From assembly GCA_014190575.1 (NCBI GenBank), contig BJGQ01000027.1, positions 1 through 41,246 of the forward strand: DNA of 41,246 nucleotides, given 5' to 3'. Positions 18,070-27,384 of the stretch are shown one piece after another (the first letter of the stretch is position 1; each line of letters begins with the position of its first letter). The notes beneath the pieces were generated by a model, which was given only the letters and a program-made list of their open reading frames with translations, was not told the origin of the DNA and made no database searches. The DNA is from Bacteroidota bacterium (GTDB taxonomy: Bacteria > Bacteroidota > Bacteroidia > Chitinophagales > UBA10324). Position numbers and translations under genes: made by a program.

Positions 18070-18819
18070 ATGATCAATCATTTAAAATATCTTTCTGTAT
18101 TTATTGAAAACACACCGCTTTCAATAAGCACTTATGAATATGCTGTAAACCTTGCGCACTATTGCTCTTTGCCCCTTGAAGTTTATTTAGCAAAAGGATT
18201 GAATAGCGTCGGACTCAAACAAGGAGTGGAAATCAGTTCAAAAATTAAATTTCATAATACTTCAGTAACCGGATTTATTGGAATTTTTGAAGAGCTACCA
18301 AAAGAAAACAACTATATACTTCTGGTTGGGCTTTATTATTCAAAAGAGAAAAATCAATCATTCAATAAGCTGAAAAAGGAAATAGAAAAATTTGAAATTC
18401 CTCTTCTTATTATCAAAAAGGAACTTGAATTTATTTCATTCAAAGAAGTGGTTGTTTGTTCTGACTTTGAAGAAATGAAGGATGACAACAGTTTTTATAT
18501 GCTTCGAGACCTGATATTGCCATTTAAGCCTGAAGTAAAAATTTTACATGTTAAACCTGATCATGAGGCCTCAACAGAAGAGCATGTTTTCGAAGCAGAA
18601 AAAGAGATAAATTATTTTCAACCATATTTTGAAAGTAAATTAAGAACACTTTTTTCGAGTGATATTGTAAGGGCAATCAGGCACTATGTTCATGATAGGG
18701 AAGACATTAATTTGGTTGCGCTTTCAAAACATCGGCATGGGAAACTGCATGATTTTTTTATTACAAATCATACTCATGGGATTATTGAGAATATTGACAG
18801 GCCAATACTGATAATGTAA
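18070..18819 (+). CDS. Universal stress protein (UspA-like)
   Basis: 249 residues with two tandem Usp-like halves. The first half is degenerate. The second runs from EVVVCSDFEEMKDD to LVALSKHRHGKLHDFFITNHTHGIIENIDRPILIM; this end matches the UspA C-terminal pattern where the phosphate-binding stretch precedes a final PxLI strand. The canonical ATP-binding GxxGxxxxxxxxGS is not seen, so nucleotide binding is doubtful. Cytoplasmic, role in stress response inferred. The ATG at 18070 is 11 bases after the biotinyl-domain relic. It converges on the serine hydrolase with a 6-base gap. Confidence 0.8.
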   Translation: MINHLKYLSVFIENTPLSISTYEYAVNLAHYCSLPLEVYLAKGLNSVGLKQGVEISSKIKFHNTSVTGFIGIFEELPKENNYILLVGLYYSKEKNQSFNKLKKEIEKFEIPLLIIKKELEFISFKEVVVCSDFEEMKDDNSFYMLRDLILPFKPEVKILHVKPDHEASTEEHVFEAEKEINYFQPYFESKLRTLFSSDIVRAIRHYVHDREDINLVALSKHRHGKLHDFFITNHTHGIIENIDRPILIM

Positions 18820-18825
18820 GCTTAT

Positions 18826-20031
18826 TTATTCCTCGCCACCCTCATTTAACGAAGCATCTGGTGAGCCGTCGTTCAATATATTTTTTATTTCGTTGAGCGC
18901 ATACACCGAGTGGTTGAATTTATTTCCGAGCACAATAATCACATACTGCTCCTGCGGGTTGGTGTAGAAGACGGTGTTGTAACCCTTCCACCAGCCATTG
19001 TGAAAAATATATTTTTTACCGGGCGCATATTCATACATGCGAAAACCTAATCCATAATTTTTATTTCCTGCATGCTCAAAACTCTGCGGAGTGAATGCCA
19101 ACTCGAGCGATTCTTTCTTGAGGAAGCAATCGGAGGTGAGCATTTTGTACCACTGTAACAGGTCGTGCGTGGTGCTGTACACACCTTTGTCGCCGAGTAT
19201 TCCATCAAATGCATCTGTTGCAATTGAACTCCAGTTGTAATTGTAGCCGCAGGTTTTATGCTCGCATAATTTTTTATCTTCTGTAGTAATGAAGTAAGTA
19301 TTGTTCATGCCCACAGGATTTAAAATATACTGCTGCATGTATTCATCGAATTTCATTCCCGTTACTTTTTCGGTAATAGCAGCAAGCACGGCGTAGTTGG
19401 TGTTACAGTAGGTAAATTTTCTTCCCGGTTTAAACTGTAATGGTGGTGATTGATTTTCTATCCAGCGCATTAAATCCTGATTGTTTATTTTTTTAAAACC
19501 GAGCGCGGCGCTGTCTTCATATGCAAAACGATAATCGGGCAAACCGCTGCGATGACTCAGCAACATTTTTAATGTGATGCCATGAATAGGAAACTTCGGA
19601 TAGTATTCCTGAATGGAATCTTCCAACGCAAGCTTTCCGATTTCAATGAGGTGTAACACCGCAACTGCGGTAAAGGTTTTTGAAATGGAAGCCAGTTGAA
19701 ATTTAGAATCGTCGGTGAGTTTTATTTTTTTTCCGTAATCCTCAAAGCCAAAATTGTTGTCGTAAAGAATTACTCCGCGTTGTGCAATTAAAACATTGCC
19801 GTTAAATCCTAATCGCTTTGCGCGGTAATTGAAAAGCGAATCGAGCAGGTGATGTTTTTTGTCGGCGCGAATTTCTTTGCGGATATTTTGCTCATCAGTT
19901 TTTGAGAGCATGAATTTCTGAATGCACTCCACGCATAAATTGTTTGGTGCTTCATCTTTTGAAAAAAGATTTTTGCAGGAATTGCTTCCCAGCAACATAA
20001 TTACCAACAATAAAGCGAGTTGTTTCTTCAA
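18826..20031 (-). CDS. Serine hydrolase, beta-lactamase class C/PBP-like lipoprotein
   Basis: 401 residues. The N-terminus (LLLVIMLLGSNSC) looks like a lipoprotein signal with Cys19 as the lipidated residue. The catalytic triad motifs of the class C/esterase EstB/DD-peptidase fold are present: SxxK at Ser115-Lys118 (ASISKTF), Tyr208-Cys-Asn210 (YCN) and HNG in FHNGWWKGYN. It is probably a periplasmic or surface-anchored peptidase or esterase rather than an antibiotic-resistance enzyme; sequence alone does not separate these. Its start follows the cyclophilin stop by one base, so the two are cotranscribed. Confidence 0.9.
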   Translation of the reverse strand: MKKQLALLLVIMLLGSNSCKNLFSKDEAPNNLCVECIQKFMLSKTDEQNIRKEIRADKKHHLLDSLFNYRAKRLGFNGNVLIAQRGVILYDNNFGFEDYGKKIKLTDDSKFQLASISKTFTAVAVLHLIEIGKLALEDSIQEYYPKFPIHGITLKMLLSHRSGLPDYRFAYEDSAALGFKKINNQDLMRWIENQSPPLQFKPGRKFTYCNTNYAVLAAITEKVTGMKFDEYMQQYILNPVGMNNTYFITTEDKKLCEHKTCGYNYNWSSIATDAFDGILGDKGVYSTTHDLLQWYKMLTSDCFLKKESLELAFTPQSFEHAGNKNYGLGFRMYEYAPGKKYIFHNGWWKGYNTVFYTNPQEQYVIIVLGNKFNHSVYALNEIKNILNDGSPDASLNEGGEE

Positions 20032-20032
20032 T

Positions 20033-20710
20033 TTATTTCTTCACCTTTTTTGGTTTGAAATCTTTTCCCTGTTTCATGCTGATGATGCGCACATCATCAA
20101 GTGGTCTGTCAGTTTTATCAGTTTTTACAGCGGCAATGGAATCAAGTACATTCATTCCTTCAATCACTTCGCCATATACAGTATAACCCATATCGAGGTG
20201 CGGAGTTCCACCAATTGTTTTATAAATCTCGCGCTGCTCTGCCGACATTTTTCTGCCGGTTTGTTTTTCGATGTTGTCTAAATCTGTGTCATTAAATTTT
20301 TTTCCCTGTACAAGATAAAACTGACATCCAGAAGATGCTTTTGTTGGATTTTCATCTCGGGCCGCAGCCAGGACACCCTTCTTGTGAAATAAAGAAGGAT
20401 TGAATTCTGCATCAACACGGTAACCAACATCTCCGCCACCGAGCATTTGTCCTGGCTTTGCATGTTTCGAATCGGGGTCGCCACCTTGAATCATAAAGTT
20501 TTTTATCACGCGATGGAAAAGCAGCGAGTCATAAAAATGTTCGTTGGTGAGCTTCAGAAAATTGTCGCGGTGCTTCGGAGTTTCGTTGTACAGCAAAATT
20601 TTCATTGTACCGAATTTGGTATTCAGAATCACGGTATGAATTTTTTCTTTCGGCTTGAATGAAACCAGAAAGAAAAGCGGGATAAGAAGGAATAAGGATT
20701 TTTTTAACAT
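20033..20710 (-). CDS. Cyclophilin-type peptidyl-prolyl isomerase
   Basis: 225 residues. An N-terminal hydrophobic stretch (LLIPLFFLVSF) gives export or membrane anchoring. The cyclophilin core follows: LKLTNEHFYDSLLFHRVIKNFMIQGGDP contains the FHR and MIQGGD motifs. The region SSGCQFYLVQGKKF substitutes for FFI, and MGYTVYGEVIEGMNVLD matches the FGxVxxGxxV segment. A charged insertion around residues 145-165 (LDNIEKQTGRKMSAEQ) is common in Bacteroidota exported cyclophilins. Role: protein folding in the periplasm. First gene of a two-gene unit with the serine hydrolase. Confidence 0.95.
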   Translation of the reverse strand: MLKKSLFLLIPLFFLVSFKPKEKIHTVILNTKFGTMKILLYNETPKHRDNFLKLTNEHFYDSLLFHRVIKNFMIQGGDPDSKHAKPGQMLGGGDVGYRVDAEFNPSLFHKKGVLAAARDENPTKASSGCQFYLVQGKKFNDTDLDNIEKQTGRKMSAEQREIYKTIGGTPHLDMGYTVYGEVIEGMNVLDSIAAVKTDKTDRPLDDVRIISMKQGKDFKPKKVKK

Positions 20711-20729
20711 GGTGTTTTTGTGTTGCAGC

Positions 20730-20737
20730 CAAAAATA
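20730..20737 (-). promoter_or_regulatory. -7 box for the cyclophilin gene
   Basis: On the minus strand this reads TATTTTTG, matching TAnnTTTG, 19 bases before the ATG. I see no convincing -33 TTG at the usual spacing. Confidence 0.45.
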
Positions 20738-20794
20738 ATTTTTTCAATACAACCACCACATCTTCTTTTCACAGTGGTAACGATGGATTGTTTA

Positions 20795-21166
20795 TTAATC
20801 CAAACGCTCGAAGTAGTTGATGATGCACTCTTTCAATAAATCTTCCTGCTCTTCAATGGTCATAACCGGAATTTTTTTTGTCTGCACCCAGTGGGGCCAG
20901 CCCTCATCATCCAAACCCTCAAGAGAAAAATAGCCCTGGTCGCTCAACAAACGACAGGTGGCAATGTGCATGAGGTCTTGTTTTTCTTCCTTGGTAAATG
21001 AATCCTGAATTTTTCCAAGTTCGCGCACACCAATGAGAAAAAGCATTGCATTCATATCGGGCGCTTTGCCGAATTGCTCGTGCAGGCTTTTGCGGAGCGC
21101 GAGGAATTTTTTTTCTCTTTCGAGAAATTGTTGCTGCGTGTTTGTTGTTTGTTGTTCGTTGTTCAT
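20795..21166 (-). CDS. Conserved Bacteroidota protein, function unknown
   Basis: 123 residues from the ATG at 21166. Soluble and acidic-to-neutral. The core (LRKSLHEQFGKAPDMNAMLFLIGVRELG... KEEKQDLMHIATCRLLSDQGYF... DDEGWPHW... EQEDLLKECIINYF) strikes me as a conserved Bacteroidota family without a known role. The first ~12 codons are a low-complexity N/Q/T stretch built from repeated aacaac-type triplets. The frame is open further upstream to 21202, but that reaches into the dispersed repeat and is unlikely to be translated. Confidence 0.75.
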   Translation of the reverse strand: MNNEQQTTNTQQQFLEREKKFLALRKSLHEQFGKAPDMNAMLFLIGVRELGKIQDSFTKEEKQDLMHIATCRLLSDQGYFSLEGLDDEGWPHWVQTKKIPVMTIEEQEDLLKECIINYFERLD

Positions 21167-21177
21167 TGTTTGTTTTT

Positions 21178-21230
21178 TCCTTCGACAAGATTCGGATGAC
21201 AAATGCTGTCGTACTGAGTTTATCGAAGTG
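21178..21230. repeat. Dispersed imperfect palindrome (cttcga family)
   Basis: The arms cttcgacaagattcgg and ctgagtttatcgaag (reverse complement cttcgataaactcag) surround a short centre with atgacaaatgctgtcgtac. This type of element (cttcga-aa-ctcag-acgaca) is scattered through many Bacteroidota genomes and often shows up in conceptual translations. It ends one base before the stop codon of the nitrilase gene. It may also act as a weak bidirectional terminator or mRNA stabiliser. Confidence 0.65.
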
Positions 21231-22010
21231 TCACATTTTCATTTCAAATTCATCCCGGTCATTCAGCACTGGAAATTCTTTTCTGTAATCATTAAGCGCT
21301 GATTTTGAAAGTGTAACAGTATGCACTGCTTCCAGATGCGATTTCTGAAAAAGAATTTCGCCCTTCATATCAATTACAGAACTATCACCGCTGTGATAGA
21401 TTTTGTTGCCATCCTCTCCCACTCTGTTTAATCCAATGGTGTAACACTGATTTTCTATTGCGCGGGCAACAAGTAAAGATTTCCAGGCATAATTTCTTTT
21501 CTCAGGCCAGTTGGCAACATAAATCAGCAAATCATAATTCTGTGTGTTGCGACTCCAAACAGGGAAACGCAAATCATAACACACGAGCGGACAAATTTTC
21601 CAGCCCTTGTAATCAATAATTAATTTTTTTGTTCCCGCGGTGTAATGATTGTTTTCTTCTCCTACACTAAACAAATGATGCTTGTCGTAAATCCAGATGT
21701 TTCCATCGGGTTGAACCCAAACCAGACGATTGTAAAAGCTGTTTTTACCCTTAATCATTAAACTTCCGCATAACACAACATTTTTTTCTACAGCAATTTC
21801 AATCATCCACTGCACAGCTCTCCCATTCATTTCTTCTGCCAGTGATTCCGCCTTCATTGAAAATCCGGTAGAGAACATTTCAGGAAGAAGAATGATGTCG
21901 GTTTCTTCAACGGCTGCAATCTTTTCTTCAAACGATTGCAGATTTGCATCCACATCTTCCCAATGAAGATTGCTTTGAATGAGTGTAACGCGGAGATTGT
22001 TGTCTTCCAT
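21231..22010 (-). CDS. Carbon-nitrogen hydrolase, omega-amidase-like (YafV/Nit2)
   Basis: 259 residues from the ATG at 22010. The nitrilase-superfamily triad is visible: Glu in LLPEMFSTGF, Lys in YDKHHLF, Cys in CYDLRFPVWSR. The surrounding LIYVANWPEKRNYAWKSLLVARAIENQ and NRVGEDGN are typical of the YafV/Nit2 omega-amidases that hydrolyse alpha-ketoglutaramate and alpha-ketosuccinamate. Cytoplasmic. The open frame extends 47 codons upstream to 22151, but that stretch is antisense to recO and not family-like, so I use the internal ATG, which has a -7 box 17 bases ahead. Confidence 0.92.
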   Translation of the reverse strand: MEDNNLRVTLIQSNLHWEDVDANLQSFEEKIAAVEETDIILLPEMFSTGFSMKAESLAEEMNGRAVQWMIEIAVEKNVVLCGSLMIKGKNSFYNRLVWVQPDGNIWIYDKHHLFSVGEENNHYTAGTKKLIIDYKGWKICPLVCYDLRFPVWSRNTQNYDLLIYVANWPEKRNYAWKSLLVARAIENQCYTIGLNRVGEDGNKIYHSGDSSVIDMKGEILFQKSHLEAVHTVTLSKSALNDYRKEFPVLNDRDEFEMKM

Positions 22011-22027
22011 TTTTAAAAATGATTTGG

Positions 22028-22035
22028 CAAAAGTA
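22028..22035 (-). promoter_or_regulatory. -7 box for the nitrilase gene
   Basis: Minus-strand TACTTTTG, an exact TAnnTTTG, 17 bases upstream of the ATG at 22010. It faces the recO box at 22056-22063 within a 57-bp gap. Confidence 0.5.
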
Positions 22036-22055
22036 AGGTTAGTGTTGCTTCGATT

Positions 22056-22063
22056 TACATTTG
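22056..22063 (+). promoter_or_regulatory. -7 box for recO, 4 bases before its ATG
   Basis: TACATTTG fits TAnnTTTG exactly and ends 4 bases before the ATG at 22068. Transcription would therefore begin at about the start codon, implying a leaderless mRNA, unless another promoter further upstream is used. Confidence 0.45.
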
Positions 22064-22067
22064 CTTC

Positions 22068-22784
22068 ATGCAGGCAAAAACCGAGGGCATTGTTTTTCGC
22101 ACCGTGAAATATTCTGAAACGAGTGTGATTGCAGGAATTTATACCGAGCAATTCGGTTTGCAGTCGTACATCATTAATGGCGTGCGCGGAAAAGGAAAAT
22201 CGAATTCAAAATCTTCGGCGCTTGCTCCGCTCTCCGTTTTAAACATGGAGGTTTATAAAAAAGAAAACAAGAACATCAATCGCATAAAAAGTTTTGAGCC
22301 GGCGATTGTGTTCAAACAAATTCCGTTTGATGTGGTGAAGAGTTCATTGGTTTTGTTTCTTGCCGAAGTGCTGAACCGAAGCGTAGTGGAAGAGGAGTGC
22401 AACGAACAACTGTATCAGTTTCTCAAGCATTCAATTATTGAATTGGATGCAACAAATAATCCGTCGGATTTTCATTTACATTTTTTAGCGCGGCTCACAA
22501 ATTATTTAGGATTTACTCCGCATGGAAATTATTCGGAGGAAACACCGGAGTTTAATCTTGCCGATGGAAATTTTGTAAAATCTGTTTCGGTGCTGCAACC
22601 CAGTTTTTTGAATGGAGAAAAAGCAAAACGGTTTTCTGATTTATTTTTTAACAACTCAGAATTGCAACTCAATAAAAAAAGCCGCAAAGAATTATTAAGT
22701 GCATTGCTTGAATATTATCGCCTGCATGTTTCGAATTTTAATATTCTGAAATCACTGGAGGTGATTGAGCAGGTTTTTGCTTAA
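22068..22784 (+). CDS. recO: DNA repair protein RecO
   Basis: 238 residues, the usual RecO length. It loads RecA with RecF/RecR at gaps. The N-terminal OB fold is visible (KTEGIVFRTVKYSETSVIAGIYTEQFGLQSYIINGVRG), followed by the helical region (FLAEVLNRSVVEEECNEQLYQFL; LARLTNYLGFTPHGNY). The Bacteroidota version lacks the C-terminal Zn cysteines found in some RecO proteins; only Cys135 is seen. Divergent from the nitrilase and convergent with mnmG (5-base gap). Confidence 0.93.
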   Translation: MQAKTEGIVFRTVKYSETSVIAGIYTEQFGLQSYIINGVRGKGKSNSKSSALAPLSVLNMEVYKKENKNINRIKSFEPAIVFKQIPFDVVKSSLVLFLAEVLNRSVVEEECNEQLYQFLKHSIIELDATNNPSDFHLHFLARLTNYLGFTPHGNYSEETPEFNLADGNFVKSVSVLQPSFLNGEKAKRFSDLFFNNSELQLNKKSRKELLSALLEYYRLHVSNFNILKSLEVIEQVFA

Positions 22785-22789
22785 AGTAA

Positions 22790-24652
<1,863 letters not shown>

Positions 24653-24736
24653 AAGTTATTAGTTAATTGGTTGATTAGTTATTTGTCGGGGAGCGCAAAA
24701 GTATTGTTATGGGAGCGCTTCATGAAATGAAGTTTA

Positions 24737-24772
24737 AGCCTCACCCCAACCCTCTCCTAAGGAGAGGGAGTC
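24737..24772. repeat. Dispersed hairpin (cctcaccccaaccctctcc type)
   Basis: ccctctcctaaggagaggg (24750-24768) is a perfect 9-bp inverted repeat around one base, preceded by cctcaccccaa. This string recurs between genes in many unrelated environmental genomes. It lies in the 198-bp divergent gap between mnmG and the 24851 gene; the rest of that gap is AT-rich with short ttagttaattggttg repeats and no clear promoter. Confidence 0.65.
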
Positions 24773-24850
24773 GTCGCAATTGATTTGCCAATTGGTTTTT
24801 CTGAAATAGTGATTGCCAATTTTATTTTCGTGCCCGAAAAAATTTTCTGA

Positions 24851-25327
24851 ATGGAAAAGGGCTTGTACAGTTTACCGAATAACGGATTTTATAAAATGCT
24901 TTTGAAAATGAGTTTGAGTACAAGCTTGTATTTAATGCTTGAACCGGAATCTGAAATCAGCAAGAAAGTATTTGAATCGGGATTAATCAACTACGACCAA
25001 CTCAAAGATTTTTATGAAGAGATAAAAGATAAAGAGGGTGATGAATTTGAAGTGGATGAACAGGAGTTAATGTTGATTTATACTTGTCACTACATCGCGA
25101 ATTGTTTTGCGCAAGATAAAGAGGCATTTTTCAAGTGGTTCATGCTGCACGATAATGGCCAGGTGGCGAACTCAGAAAAATTACGACTCATTACTATGAA
25201 TGGTCATAAAGGAGCAACGCGGGTTTTTGAAGAGCGCGATTTCTGGGATGAAAAAATGGAACAACGAAAATTATTTCTCGAAAATTTATTCGGAGAATTA
25301 CAGGAAGGCGATGAATTTGAAGTGTAG
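24851..25327 (+). CDS. Hypothetical acidic protein
   Basis: 158 residues that I do not recognise. Soluble and strongly acidic, mostly helical by eye, with two copies of a GDEFEV segment (near residue 58 and at the very C-terminus). No signal peptide or cofactor motif. ATG at 24851. A one-mismatch -7 box (TATTTTCG) lies at 24823-24830. It converges with the cytochrome gene, 10 bases away. Confidence 0.7.
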   Translation: MEKGLYSLPNNGFYKMLLKMSLSTSLYLMLEPESEISKKVFESGLINYDQLKDFYEEIKDKEGDEFEVDEQELMLIYTCHYIANCFAQDKEAFFKWFMLHDNGQVANSEKLRLITMNGHKGATRVFEERDFWDEKMEQRKLFLENLFGELQEGDEFEV

Positions 25328-25337
25328 TGTAACAGTC

Positions 25338-25799
25338 TTATTTTTTCTCTATTTGCGGAGATAACAATTTCATTTGTTCTCCAATTTCTTCTGCGCCCGG
25401 TTCTTTCAATCCGCGATGGCAAGTAATGCATCTCACTGCATGAATGGTATCAGGACGAGTTGATTTTTCCCAGTTAAAATAGTTTGCATTTATTTCGTTT
25501 GCCATGGTCATCATATAACGGGCAATGTCTTTGTGTTCGTTTGCATCGCTTGCAAAATCCAGTTTATGAATAGTAGTATCAGCATTTCGTGCATGACAAA
25601 AACCACACTTCACACCCAGTGCTTCTTTAAAACCATCCATCACTTTATCCAAATCTTCATCGCTGATATCTTTCGGAAGAACTTTTAAATTCTTGAATTT
25701 ATCTCCCGGACGGGAATTAAATTTTACCGTTGCACTGATTGAAATGAATGCGGCAAAAAGAAGAATCACACCAATAGATTTCTGAGAAAAGAATTTCAT
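25338..25799 (-). CDS. Exported di-CxxCH c-type cytochrome
   Basis: 153 residues from the ATG at 25799 (an upstream TTG adds two residues). Signal anchor SIGVILLFAAFISISATV. Two heme-c sites: CGFCH and CITCH. The text FKNLKVLPKDISDEDLDKVMDGFKEALGVKCGFCHARN and LDFASDANEHKDIARYMMTMANEINANYF is typical of the Bacteroidota family annotated as photosynthetic-reaction-centre-cytochrome-like or 'c-type cytochrome', often encoded near respiratory or secreted oxidoreductase genes. Probably a periplasmic electron carrier; partners unknown. Confidence 0.87.
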   Translation of the reverse strand: MKFFSQKSIGVILLFAAFISISATVKFNSRPGDKFKNLKVLPKDISDEDLDKVMDGFKEALGVKCGFCHARNADTTIHKLDFASDANEHKDIARYMMTMANEINANYFNWEKSTRPDTIHAVRCITCHRGLKEPGAEEIGEQMKLLSPQIEKK

Positions 25800-25842
25800 G
25801 AACAAGGATTTAGTTTTCGATAAATGTAAAAACTAAAATAAT

Positions 25843-26193
25843 TTAAACCTTCTTACTCTTTTTTTTGGTTGCCTTCGCATTTTTATTATAATCAAGCGCC
25901 ACATCAACCCAGTACTGAAAATCGTTTTTGTTTTTTATTCCATCGGGAGATACGAAAACAAAACCCTTTATTGGGCGTTTTGTAAAATCCATTGTGCGGC
26001 AGCCTTTTCTTTTTATGGCCGCTTCATGAATTTCAGGATCGAGCCTTACCATCAGTTCGTCTTTCACAATTCCGAGACACATTTTATCATTCACCATAAA
26101 AGTTAATCCGCCCATCATCTTTTTTTCTTCCACATTTTTTATTTCAGCAAGTGCTTCGCGAATGCGGTCGCCAAATTTTTCATCGAATGCCAT
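25843..26193 (-). CDS. TfoX/Sxy N-terminal domain protein
   Basis: 116 residues. FGDRIREALAEIKNVEEKKMMGGLTFMVNDKMCLGIVKDELMVRL matches the TfoX N-terminal domain, which occurs as a stand-alone small protein in many bacteria. In gamma-proteobacteria full-length TfoX regulates competence; no such role is shown for single-domain Bacteroidota versions. The lysine-rich tail (KNAKATKKKSKK) suggests nucleic-acid contact. ATG at 26193. Confidence 0.85.
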   Translation of the reverse strand: MAFDEKFGDRIREALAEIKNVEEKKMMGGLTFMVNDKMCLGIVKDELMVRLDPEIHEAAIKRKGCRTMDFTKRPIKGFVFVSPDGIKNKNDFQYWVDVALDYNKNAKATKKKSKKV

Positions 26194-26340
26194 GTTGATT
26201 TTTTAGTCAGAATAAAATTAACAGAATTTATAAAACGCTGAATTTTCTTTTGTTGAACAGTAGTCAATTTAAATTCACTTATCACCCAAATTACAGTACT
26301 CAACAGAATAATTCGACAAATTTCAACAGGAATTTTATGT

Positions 26341-27375
26341 TTGCGCCCATTAAAAAATCCGTTGTATTTTTTGAAAATAATTGTACCGCTATTAATATTT
26401 TTCTCATTTGCCTTCAACCTTGTTGTTGCTCAAAGTGTTTCCGTTGAAATTCTTCAGCAGGGGAAATCCTTTGATGACTCAGCGTACTACGATATTTTAA
26501 AAGTGGATACTGAAAATTATTGGCTGGTTGGAAAGTATGGAATCATCAGCAACTACAATGTGAATGGCGTAATCACTTCAGTCAACTATCCATCGAATCA
26601 TCGCGATATTTATAAGATTGACCAATTTGATGAAAACAATTTTATCGCCTGTGCTGATAAGGGAAATTTATATTTCTACAATATGGTTTCAAATCAATGG
26701 AAATCAAAACAGATTGCGGGATTTGAAAATTCGTGCTTTTATAATATCACCATCATTGATAAAAAATCAGCGCTGATTTGTGGCGGCTGTTCGGCGATTG
26801 CACATTCCAAGAAGGCAATTCCGAATGGCTTCATTATTAAAACCACTGATGGCGGAGAAACATGGACGAAAGTTTATTCTTCTCCATTCAAAATGATTTG
26901 GTCAGTTGATTACAATGCAGAAAATAAAAAAGCATCGGCATTGGTTTATGTTCCGAATCACACCAATTTATTTTCATCATCAGATTTTGGAAACACCTGG
27001 AAGAAGGAACGAAAAATCGGTCGCGGAATTTATTACGACATTGAATCGGGAAACCAACAGGAACAGATTTGTTACGGAGGAAAAATAAACGGCAGCGGAA
27101 AACTGAAGTACGGAAGTGACGATGAAATTGAATTTAAAGAATCAGGATTAATCTGGTCGAAAACTGTTTTGGATAATTATGAAATCATGACCGCATGTAA
27201 TGGCAATATTTTATTTTCTGATAACGGAACAAACCCGCAACTGATTCATACCGAACTCTCCGATCAATTCAGTTTATATAAAGCCGCATTTGTCAATCCG
27301 ACACAGGCAATTGTTGTGGGCAGTGGCCAAACTATTTTGCAGGTGAATATTCACCCGACAGTTACACAGGAATAA
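26341..27375 (+). CDS. Secreted Asp-box (Ycf48-like) propeller protein
   Basis: 344 residues. A hydrophobic signal peptide (LKIIVPLLIFFSFAFNLVVAQ) is followed by a single seven-bladed-type propeller. Asp-box copies are TTDGGETWTK and SSDFGNTWKK. No T9SS sorting domain, so it probably stays in the periplasm or is a free secreted protein. The start is unclear: TTG at 26341 or TTG at 26371 both give a good signal peptide. It converges with the next gene at 9 bases. Function unknown. Confidence 0.75.
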   Translation: MRPLKNPLYFLKIIVPLLIFFSFAFNLVVAQSVSVEILQQGKSFDDSAYYDILKVDTENYWLVGKYGIISNYNVNGVITSVNYPSNHRDIYKIDQFDENNFIACADKGNLYFYNMVSNQWKSKQIAGFENSCFYNITIIDKKSALICGGCSAIAHSKKAIPNGFIIKTTDGGETWTKVYSSPFKMIWSVDYNAENKKASALVYVPNHTNLFSSSDFGNTWKKERKIGRGIYYDIESGNQQEQICYGGKINGSGKLKYGSDDEIEFKESGLIWSKTVLDNYEIMTACNGNILFSDNGTNPQLIHTELSDQFSLYKAAFVNPTQAIVVGSGQTILQVNIHPTVTQE

Positions 27376-27384
27376 ATTTCTGTA

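Noticed and set aside
18826-20031. Antibiotic-resistance beta-lactamase
   Set aside because: The same motifs occur in peptidases and esterases, and no resistance context is present.
22011-22151. 47-codon extension of the nitrilase gene
   Set aside because: Antisense to recO, unlike the family N-terminus, and upstream of the nitrilase -7 box.
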